From NCBI RefSeq assembly GCF_030209375.1, contig NZ_JARVSC010000006.1, forward strand, positions 186,001-250,000: DNA of 64,000 bases, in the 5' to 3' direction. The translations under genes and the position numbers were made by a program. The notes beneath the pieces were generated by a model, which saw only the letters and a program-made list of their open reading frames with translations, was not told where the DNA came from and made no database searches. Positions 1 to 6,696 of the stretch are shown here, piece by piece. The DNA comes from Plantibacter sp. ME-Dv--P-122b. Lineage in GTDB: Bacteria; Actinomycetota; Actinomycetes; Actinomycetales; Microbacteriaceae. Each line of letters opens with the position of its first letter. The stretch's first letter is position 1.

Positions 1-371
1 AGCGAGTCCGAGAGGACCTCGTCGCGGCCGAGCGCGGTCGGGTCGAGGTGACTGCCGGCCACGAAGTCGAGCACCACGGCGCGAGTGCCGTCGACGGGCA
101 GTTGGCCGACGACGGTCGGTGCGTCGAAGGGCAACCTGCTGCGGATACCGGGCGTGAGCGCGCGAAGGGCGATGAGGTCCGCGGACTGCTCCGTCTCGGC
201 CTGCTGCGAGGTCGGGATGCGGACGATGAGCTCGCGTCCGTCGCCCGTCACGAGACGGGCGGCGTCGTAGTTCCCCTCGCCGCCGGCGGTGTGCGCGCCG
301 GACCCGCGGACCTGGAGGTCGGCGACGGCCGAGGTGGCCAACGCGGCTAGAGTGAGATGGGATCTGGCCAT
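1..371 (-). CDS. Aminoglycoside/macrolide phosphotransferase-family protein (partial, C-terminus off the left edge)
   Basis: Translating the minus strand from the ATG at 371 gives 123 open codons that run off the window. The visible part resembles the N-lobe of an APH-type kinase: a strand pair around ARLVTGDGRELIVRIPTS, a following acidic helix (AETEQSADLIALRAL) and a hinge-like VVLDFVAGSHLDP. The catalytic loop and Brenner motif would lie outside the window, so activity cannot be judged. An Arg sits where many of these kinases keep the ATP-binding Lys, as in several actinobacterial relatives. A TACCCT hexamer lies 7 nt before the start, so the mRNA may be leaderless. It is divergent from nudC. 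The family call is from fold-like sequence features; substrate is unknown. Confidence 0.6.
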   Translation of the reverse strand, partial: MARSHLTLAALATSAVADLQVRGSGAHTAGGEGNYDAARLVTGDGRELIVRIPTSQQAETEQSADLIALRALTPGIRSRLPFDAPTVVGQLPVDGTRAVVLDFVAGSHLDPTALGRDEVLSDS

Positions 372-378
372 GACATCC

Positions 379-384
379 AGGGTA
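379..384 (-). promoter_or_regulatory. -10 element TACCCT for the partial phosphotransferase
   Basis: On the minus strand TACCCT is followed by 7 nt and then the ATG at 371, the spacing expected for a leaderless transcript. Confidence 0.45.
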
Positions 385-434
385 CGGGGCCGTCCCGGCG
401 AGCCGCGCTCGCCACGCCCTCAGAGAGGTTGTCC

Positions 435-1373
435 ATGACGATTCAGGTTCGCGCGCTCGCCGGTCTACCGCTCGCGAGAGGCGGACTCGACCGTCACGGC
501 GAGCTCCGGTCACGACCGGACATGCTCGACGGACTGCGGGTCGATCCGAGCGCCCGAGCCGTCGTCCTCCGTGGTCGGCGCGCACTCGTGACCGGCGATG
601 CGCTCGACCTCCTGGACCCCTCGGATCTGCCCGAGCCGGAGCTCATGGTCTACCTCGGAAGCACCGTCGAGGACAGCCCGGGGACACCACCGGGCACGGA
701 CATCCTGCTGTGGGTCCTCGCCGACGCCGACGCCGACGCGATCACGGAGGATGAGGACCGCTGGTTCGACCTCCGTCGGAGCGGACACCGGCTGTCCGAC
801 CGCGACGTCGGCATACTGGCGACATCGCTGGCGATCGCCGGCTGGCATCGTGCCGAGCCGTTCTGTGCGCACTGCGGCTCGCCGACCACGGTCCGCAATG
901 CCGGGTGGGCACGGCACTGCCCGGTCGACGGCAACGAACTCTTCCCGCGCATGGATCCCGCGGTCATCGTCGCGGTCGTCGATCCTCAGGGACGGATCCT
1001 GCTCGGGTCGAACGCGATGTGGGAGCACAACCGGTACTCGCTCCTGGCAGGTTACGTCGATGCCGGCGAGTCCCTCGAGCAGGCCGTCGCCCGCGAGATC
1101 TTCGAGGAGTCGGGGATGCGTCTCGGCACGCCCGTCTACCTCGGGTCGCAGCCGTGGCCGTTCCCGCGCTCGCTCATGCTCGGCTTCGTCGCCCCGCTCG
1201 CGGAGGATCAAGATCCGGAGGCGCTCGTTCCGGACGGCCAGGAGATCCTCGACCTGCGGTGGTTCACGCGGGAGGAACTCGCGGACCCGGCCACCGACGT
1301 CATCCTCCCCGGACCGTCGTCGATCGCACGAGCCGTGATCGACGAGTGGCTTCGCGGATCCTGGTCTCGATGA
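435..1373 (+). CDS. nudC: NAD(+) diphosphatase / NADH pyrophosphatase (Nudix)
   Basis: Predicted to hydrolyse NAD(H) to NMN(H) and AMP, and in this family to remove NAD caps from RNA. The 312-residue product has an N-terminal domain, a zinc-ribbon remnant (CAHC at 144-147 and a third Cys at 162), and a full Nudix box from Gly206 (GYVDAGE followed by REIFEESGM, fitting GX5EX7REUXEEXGU). The NudC signature SQPWPFP is at about 238-244. The expected fourth zinc Cys is absent: the segment reads CPVDG rather than CxxC. I chose the ATG at 435 because AGAGAGG lies 7 nt upstream; an earlier in-frame ATG at 357 has no ribosome site. It is followed after 25 nt by the helicase gene, so co-transcription is likely. 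Confidence 0.93.
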   Translation: MTIQVRALAGLPLARGGLDRHGELRSRPDMLDGLRVDPSARAVVLRGRRALVTGDALDLLDPSDLPEPELMVYLGSTVEDSPGTPPGTDILLWVLADADADAITEDEDRWFDLRRSGHRLSDRDVGILATSLAIAGWHRAEPFCAHCGSPTTVRNAGWARHCPVDGNELFPRMDPAVIVAVVDPQGRILLGSNAMWEHNRYSLLAGYVDAGESLEQAVAREIFEESGMRLGTPVYLGSQPWPFPRSLMLGFVAPLAEDQDPEALVPDGQEILDLRWFTREELADPATDVILPGPSSIARAVIDEWLRGSWSR

Positions 1374-1398
1374 GGCGCGGTACCACCGAGGGTCGCCG

Positions 1399-3132
1399 AT
1401 GAGCAGCCCGGCCGAACTGCTGGCCGGACTCGACCCCGACCAGGCCGTCGCGGCGGAGGCGCTCCGCGGACCCGTGTGCATGCTCGCCGGCGCAGGCACC
1501 GGCAAGACCCGCGCGATCACCCATCGCATCGCCTACGGGGTCGCGACCGGGACGTACACGGCGTCGCGCGTCATGGCGCTCACCTTCACCAGCCGCGCCG
1601 CTGCCGAACTGCGTGGCCGGCTCCGGGCACTCGGAGCCGAGGGTGTCTCGGCCAGGACCTTCCATGCCTCCGCGCTCTCGCAGCTGAACTTCTTCTGGCC
1701 CCAGGTCGTCGGTGGACAGGTGCCCGCGCTCGTCGAGAGCAAGGGGCGGGTGCTCGGGCATGCAGCCGAACGGCTCCGGCTGCGGGTCGACACGGCCACC
1801 CTGCGCGACGTGGCGGGCGAGATCGAGTGGCGCAAGGTGTCCGGCCTGACCCTCGAGCAGTATGCGGCGTCGAACCGGTCGCTGCCGGCCAAGCTGTCGC
1901 TCGAGCAGGTCGTCTCGCTCCAGGAGACCTACGAACAGTTGAAGGACGAGCGCCGGCGCATCGACTTCGAGGACGTCCTGCTCGCCTGCGCCGGCATGAT
2001 CGAGACCGAGCCCGCCGTCGCGATGCAGGTGCACGAGCAGTACCGCTTCTTCGTCGTGGACGAGTACCAGGACGTCTCGCCGCTGCAGCACCGACTCCTC
2101 GAACTCTGGCTGGGCGGACGACGGGACGTGTGCGTCGTCGGCGACGCGAGCCAGACCATCTACTCCTTCGCCGGTGCCCGTTCCGACTACCTGCTCGACT
2201 TCCCGACCAGGTACCACGACGCCACGGTCGTCCGGCTCGAGCGCAACTACCGCTCCGCCCCGCCGGTCGTGGCCGCGGCGAACACGCTCATGCGGGGGCG
2301 CCCGGGGGCGTTGCACCTCTCAGCGGCCACCGCACGCGACGACCAGGGCACCCAGACCGCACGCCCTGAGACGCCGGCGGTCGGCCTGCGGCAGTACCCG
2401 AACGAGCTGTCCGAGGCGAGAGGCGTCGCCTCGGAGATCCTCGTGCAGCTGCAGGCGGGCGTCCCGGCCTCGGAGATCGCCGTGCTCTACCGGATCAACG
2501 TCCAGGCGGCGGCGTTGGAGACGGCTCTGGGCGAAGCCGGCATCCCCTACGTCATGCACGGCTCCAAGCGCTTCTTCGAGCTGCCCGAGGTACGGCAGGC
2601 CCTGCTCCAGCTCCGCGCGGCCTCCGTCTCGATCAGCGGTGAGCCGCTGTTCAAGTCCGTGAGCGACGTGCTCCGATCGCTCGGCTGGAGCCAGGACCCG
2701 CCTGAGGGCGGCGGCGCGGTGCGCGACCGGTGGGAGTCGCTCAACGCGATCATGGGGCTCGTCGACCAAGCGCCGGAGGGGACCTCGTTCCGCGCCTTCA
2801 CGGATGAGCTGCAGCTGCGGCAGGCCGCGCAGCACGAGCCGACGGTCGAGGCGGTCACGCTGGCGACACTGCACTCGGCGAAGGGCCTCGAGTGGGAGGC
2901 GGTGCACCTCATCGGACTCTCCGAGGGGTATCTGCCGATCTCCTACGCGAAACAGTTCGAGCAGGCGGACGAGGAGCGGCGGCTCCTCTACGTCGGCATC
3001 ACGCGCGCCAAGCGGCTGCTCAACCTGTCCTGGTCCGAGACGCAGCAACGCGGAGGTCGACGCGAGCCGTCGCGATTCCTGGCAGAGCTCGGCATGCGCA
3101 CCTCGGGTGCTCCCGGACGACGCGGCGCCTGA
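1399..3132 (+). CDS. UvrD/Rep-family (SF1A) ATP-dependent DNA helicase, UvrD2-like
   Basis: A 577-residue 3'-5' helicase. Visible motifs, in order: Q-motif region (LDPDQAVA), Walker A GAGTGKT with Lys36, motif II DEYQD beginning at Asp221, motif III GDASQTIYSFAGA, motif IV-type SKRFFELPEV, motif V LHSAKGLEWEAVHL and motif VI RRLLYVGITRAKR. It is shorter than mycobacterial UvrD2 (about 700 residues) because no HRDC or tetracysteine tail follows motif VI. Role by family: DNA repair and replication-conflict resolution in the cytoplasm. The gene follows nudC closely. Its last 113 nt overlap, tail to tail, the end of the minus-strand gene 3020-3889. Confidence 0.9.
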   Translation: MSSPAELLAGLDPDQAVAAEALRGPVCMLAGAGTGKTRAITHRIAYGVATGTYTASRVMALTFTSRAAAELRGRLRALGAEGVSARTFHASALSQLNFFWPQVVGGQVPALVESKGRVLGHAAERLRLRVDTATLRDVAGEIEWRKVSGLTLEQYAASNRSLPAKLSLEQVVSLQETYEQLKDERRRIDFEDVLLACAGMIETEPAVAMQVHEQYRFFVVDEYQDVSPLQHRLLELWLGGRRDVCVVGDASQTIYSFAGARSDYLLDFPTRYHDATVVRLERNYRSAPPVVAAANTLMRGRPGALHLSAATARDDQGTQTARPETPAVGLRQYPNELSEARGVASEILVQLQAGVPASEIAVLYRINVQAAALETALGEAGIPYVMHGSKRFFELPEVRQALLQLRAASVSISGEPLFKSVSDVLRSLGWSQDPPEGGGAVRDRWESLNAIMGLVDQAPEGTSFRAFTDELQLRQAAQHEPTVEAVTLATLHSAKGLEWEAVHLIGLSEGYLPISYAKQFEQADEERRLLYVGITRAKRLLNLSWSETQQRGGRREPSRFLAELGMRTSGAPGRRGA

Positions 3133-3889
3133 CCCCACCGGTCGCGGCGTCGACCACCAGCTGGGTGCTCGCGAGGATGGGCTGGGGCGCGTCGAAGTGT
3201 CGGAGCACCAGGCGCGTCACGCGGGTCGCGACCTCCGTACCGAGGAGCTGGGTGTCGAGCGGGGAGCGACGCCCGAGGAGCTGGGAGGCGACGGCGGGCC
3301 AGGCCGGATCGTCATCGGTGCGGTGCAGTTCGACGCAGTGCAGGCACGGACCTGAACCGGGCGTCACGAACGGACCGATCCTGACGACACGATCGCTGAA
3401 GACGACCGGCAGGTGCGGGACGTCGTCGCGCAGCCAGCGCGTGTAGCGGCTCGGCGGGATGACGAAGTCGGCGAAGAGGACGGCGACGTCGACGTGGCCG
3501 GGCTGCGCTCCGGGTTCGGTCGCCCAGGACTCCGGTGGCAGGAGTCCGACCGCCGCCTGCTCGGCGAGGAGGCGTCGGAGGAGCTCGGCCGCCGGGCTCG
3601 CGCCGTCCACGGCGACCCGATGCGTCACCGCGGGACCGGAGGTGGGGTCGTCGTGCTCGATCACCGGGTCGAGCGTCGAGAGGACGCGATCGAACTCATG
3701 GGCGGGGATGTCGAAGGCGTCCGGCAGACGTCGTTCGACCAGGGCGGGGAAGCCGGCACGCAGTGCCGCGACGACCTGCTCGGTCTCGGTCCGGACGCTG
3801 TCGAGCACGACCGCGTGATCGACCCCCACCTGCAGGCTGTGCGGGGTTCGCCAGAGCAGCGGTCTCCTGGGATCGAGTCGCGTCGTCAT
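3020..3889 (-). CDS. TOMM precursor-binding / cyclodehydratase E1-like domain protein (orphan)
   Basis: The 289-residue protein has the hallmark stretch of the bacteriocin-biosynthesis cyclodehydratase domain: PCLHCVELHRTDDDPAWP at 181-198, with the zinc pair C182/C185 and a second pair C264/C266 (HPRCACR). The N-terminal 90 residues resemble the winged-helix peptide-binding part of these E1-like proteins. In TOMM pathways such proteins bind the precursor leader and present it to a YcaO enzyme, but no YcaO gene, dehydrogenase or short precursor is visible nearby. Copies standing alone beside helicase and metalloprotease genes are, as I recall, usual in actinobacteria, so a housekeeping role is possible. 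Both Cys of the second zinc pair lie in the part that overlaps uvrD2. The ATG at 3889 has no clear ribosome site. The family call is good; function is open. Confidence 0.7.
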   Translation of the reverse strand: MTTRLDPRRPLLWRTPHSLQVGVDHAVVLDSVRTETEQVVAALRAGFPALVERRLPDAFDIPAHEFDRVLSTLDPVIEHDDPTSGPAVTHRVAVDGASPAAELLRRLLAEQAAVGLLPPESWATEPGAQPGHVDVAVLFADFVIPPSRYTRWLRDDVPHLPVVFSDRVVRIGPFVTPGSGPCLHCVELHRTDDDPAWPAVASQLLGRRSPLDTQLLGTEVATRVTRLVLRHFDAPQPILASTQLVVDAATGGVRRRVVREHPRCACRALPGIATARVDLRVAASRTRTG

Positions 3890-3976
3890 CCATCGATGAT
3901 GGCGGGTCGACGACCGGTCGCGTCGGCGCTCTCCACAGCCCGCCCGGAAGGACGAACTGTGGAGCGTCGTCGTGGA

Positions 3977-5374
3977 TCAGACCGGGGGGCCGCCGGCGCC
4001 GTTCGGGCCGGAGGGCTCCGAACCGGGCTCGTCGTCGGGCTGATCGCCGCGTTCCTCGCCGCGGAGGAGGTCTTCGAGCGCGAGGTCCATCTCGTCCTGC
4101 TCGGGACGCTCACCCCGGGCCTCCGCCTCGAGGCGCTGGATGAGCGCCTCCGGGGCGTCGATGTCGGCTGCGGTCGGCACGAGGTCGGGGTGCGACCACA
4201 GGGCGTCGCGCTGCGCGGTGCCGACGGCGTCGGTGACCTGCTGCCACATCTGCGCAGCCTCGCGCAGCCGGCGGGGTCGCAGCTCGAGCCCCACGAGCGC
4301 GCCCAAAGCCTGTTCGGCCGGCCCGCCGGCGGCGCGGCGTCGGCGGACGGTCTCCGCGATGGCCGCGGAACGGGGGAGACGTTCGGTGGCTGCCGCGGTG
4401 ACCACGTCGACCCAGCCCTCGATGAGGGCGAGCGTCGTCTCGAGCCGCGCCAGGCTCGCGTCCTGTGCCTCGGTGCGGGCGGGGATGAGTGCCCCGCTCG
4501 TCATGGCGTCCCGGAGTTCCTCGGGGTTCGACGGGTCGAAGCTCTCGGCGAGCTCCTCGAGGCGTTCGGTGTCGATCCGAATGCCACGCGCGAAGTCGGT
4601 GATGGATGAGATGAGGTGCAGGCGGAGCCAGCGGGCGTGGCGGAAGAGTCGTGCATGCGCGAGTTCACGGACCGCCAGGTAGATCTGGACCTGATCCGCC
4701 GGGATGTCGAGACCCTCGCCGAAGTCGGCGACGTTCTGGGGCACCAGGGCGGCCTCGTTGTCGTCGAGCAGTGGGATGCCGATGTCGCCGCCGGAGACGA
4801 CCTCCTTGGAGAGCTGACCGACGACCTGGCCGAGCTGCATGGCGAAGAGCGTGCCGCCGATGCCGCGGACGAGCTGTCCGGCGTTCGCGATCATGCTCGA
4901 CAACTCCTCGGGCGCGCGTTCCGTGAGCACGCCGGTCAGGGCGTTCGCGATGTTCGTGGCCACCGGCTCGGCGAGCTGCGTCCAGAACGGCATCGTCTTC
5001 GTGGCCCAGCGCGTCCTCGTGTACAGGGCCGGTTCACTCGACAGCTCGGCGACGTCGGTGACGTCGGCGAGCCACAGGGAGGCGATGTGGAAGGCCTGCT
5101 CGAACGCCGCACGCTGTTCGGGCGTCGTGTCCTGGGCGCCGTCTCCGGCGATGGTCTTCGCCTGCTGGAGCGAGGTGTCCCAGTTGATGCCGTCGCCGCT
5201 GGAGCGGAGTGCGCCCTGGAGCTGCGACATGAGCGCAGCGAGACTGGCCGGATCGCTGGGAAGGCCGGCGGCGCCGGCGAGCTGGCTCGGGTCGAACGAA
5301 CCGTTGCCGGAGAGGAGCTCGCGGAGCATGTCGCGGAACTCGTCCTCCGGACTCTTGTCGAAATCCTCTGGCAC
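3977..5374 (-). CDS. Zinc-dependent metalloprotease-like protein (DUF2342 family)
   Basis: A 465-residue mostly helical protein of the actinobacterial family often named zinc-dependent metalloprotease or putative hydrolase. The N-terminus carries DKSPEDEFRDMLRELLSG, a typical opening. The motif that occupies the expected catalytic helix is VRELAHARLFRHARWL (about 236-251): E..AH is present but the first His of HExxH is Arg, so proteolysis should not be assumed. The C-terminal 40 residues are acidic and Gly/Pro-rich. The start is GTG at 5374, preceded on its strand by GAGAGGCGG. A possible -10 TAGCGT lies at 5413-5418. It is divergent from the Lon-like PDZ protease, a neighbour pair that may share a promoter region. 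Confidence 0.8.
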   Translation of the reverse strand: MPEDFDKSPEDEFRDMLRELLSGNGSFDPSQLAGAAGLPSDPASLAALMSQLQGALRSSGDGINWDTSLQQAKTIAGDGAQDTTPEQRAAFEQAFHIASLWLADVTDVAELSSEPALYTRTRWATKTMPFWTQLAEPVATNIANALTGVLTERAPEELSSMIANAGQLVRGIGGTLFAMQLGQVVGQLSKEVVSGGDIGIPLLDDNEAALVPQNVADFGEGLDIPADQVQIYLAVRELAHARLFRHARWLRLHLISSITDFARGIRIDTERLEELAESFDPSNPEELRDAMTSGALIPARTEAQDASLARLETTLALIEGWVDVVTAAATERLPRSAAIAETVRRRRAAGGPAEQALGALVGLELRPRRLREAAQMWQQVTDAVGTAQRDALWSHPDLVPTAADIDAPEALIQRLEAEARGERPEQDEMDLALEDLLRGEERGDQPDDEPGSEPSGPNGAGGPPV

Positions 5375-5446
5375 GTCAGCCGCCTCTCAGATAGCTCGGT
5401 GCTGGGCCTTCTACGCTAGTCGCACCTCGCTGAAGAATCGCCGGGG

Positions 5447-5452
5447 TATGGT
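5447..5452 (+). promoter_or_regulatory. -10 element TATGGT for the PDZ/Lon-like protease
   Basis: TATGGT lies 42 nt before the ATG at 5495; a GGAAGG ribosome site follows, so this transcript should have a normal short leader. Confidence 0.35.
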
Positions 5453-5494
5453 TGGTCGGGTTTCCGCCCACCGCGAACACTCCGGAAGGCTTGC

Positions 5495-6625
5495 ATGTCG
5501 CTCTTCGCCGATGAGGCTCCCACCGCTTCGGCGCCGACCGGTCAGGGTCGCAATCGTCGCGCTCGGTTCGGGTGGATCGTGCTCAGTCTCTCGCTCGTCC
5601 TCCTCGGAGTGCTGTCGGCGGTGCCCGCGCCGTACGTCATCGAACAGCCGGGTCCCGTGTTCAACGTGCTGGGTACGACCGAGGGCGACGACGGCGACGT
5701 CCCGCTCATCGAGGTCCACGACGAGCAGACCTACGACACCGGCGGCACGCTCGACATGCTGACGGTCCAGCTGGTCGGGAATCCGCAGCGGAGCCCTGGC
5801 TGGCTCGACATCGTCTCGGCCTGGTTCGACCCGAGCCGCGCCGTCGTGCCGATGGACCTCTACTTCCCGCCCGGCGTCACGACCGAGCAGCGCGACGAGC
5901 AGAACGCGACCCTCATGGTCGACTCGCAGCAGGACTCGGTCGCGGCGGCGTTGCGTGAGCTCGGGTACGAGGTCCCCGAGCACATCGTGGTGGCACAGAT
6001 CGCGGAGGGTGCCCCCGCGCAGGGTGTGCTGCGGCTCGACGACGAGATCGTCTCGGTCGACGGTACGCCGGTGACCGGCCTGGCCGGCCTGCGGGACGCG
6101 ATCAACGCGAACGGCACGGACAAGCCGGTCACGCTCGACATCGTGCGCGGGGGAGCGGCGAGCACCGTCGAGATCACGCCGACGACGGCGACCGCGTCCG
6201 ACGGGACGACCTCGACCGTGATCGGCATCGGGACCAAGACCACCTACGACCTCCCCGTCGACATCACCATCCAGCTCGACAACGTCGGCGGCCCGAGCGC
6301 CGGCATGATGTTCGCGCTCGGCATGATCGACCTGCTCACCCCGGGCGAGCTGAACGGCGGCAAGGACGTCGCCGGCACCGGGACGATCGACGCCGACGGC
6401 AACGTCGGCGCGATCGGCGGTATCCGGCAGAAGCTGTTCGGTGCGAAGGACGCCGGGGCCGAGTGGTTCCTCGCTCCCGAGAGCAACTGCGACGAGGTCG
6501 CCGGACACGTCCCGGACGGCTTGACGGTCTTCGCCGTGAAGACCCTCGACGATTCACGCGCAGCGCTCAAGGCCATCGCGGACGGAGCCGACACGAGCAA
6601 GCTGCCCACCTGCTCGGCCGGTTGA
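5495..6625 (+). CDS. YlbL-type membrane-anchored PDZ / Lon-like serine protease
   Basis: The 376-residue protein has a short cytoplasmic N-terminus, one membrane segment (about 27-48), an extracytoplasmic PDZ domain (about 165-240, with GVLRLDDEIVSVDGTPVTG) and a C-terminal Lon-type S16 protease domain. The Ser-Lys dyad is visible as Ser268 in GGPSAGMMF and Lys313 in GGIRQK. Family knowledge: anchored Lon-like proteases of the VlbL/SepM type cleave exported substrates; in B. subtilis YlbL takes part in recovery from the DNA damage checkpoint. GGAAGG lies 7 nt before the ATG. It is followed by the UPF0182 gene with its own -10, so coupling is not required. Confidence in the family is high; the substrate is unknown. 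Confidence 0.88.
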   Translation: MSLFADEAPTASAPTGQGRNRRARFGWIVLSLSLVLLGVLSAVPAPYVIEQPGPVFNVLGTTEGDDGDVPLIEVHDEQTYDTGGTLDMLTVQLVGNPQRSPGWLDIVSAWFDPSRAVVPMDLYFPPGVTTEQRDEQNATLMVDSQQDSVAAALRELGYEVPEHIVVAQIAEGAPAQGVLRLDDEIVSVDGTPVTGLAGLRDAINANGTDKPVTLDIVRGGAASTVEITPTTATASDGTTSTVIGIGTKTTYDLPVDITIQLDNVGGPSAGMMFALGMIDLLTPGELNGGKDVAGTGTIDADGNVGAIGGIRQKLFGAKDAGAEWFLAPESNCDEVAGHVPDGLTVFAVKTLDDSRAALKAIADGADTSKLPTCSAG

Positions 6626-6657
6626 CCGCTTCGGGCGCTCTCCCAGCCCGGCCGCTT

Positions 6658-6663
6658 TAGGAT
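6658..6663 (+). promoter_or_regulatory. -10 element TAGGAT for the UPF0182 gene
   Basis: TAGGAT sits 33 nt before the GTG start at 6697; the short leader contains GAAGAGG as ribosome site. Confidence 0.45.
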
Positions 6664-6696
6664 AGGTGGGACGACCCCTATCTGAAGAGGCCACAC

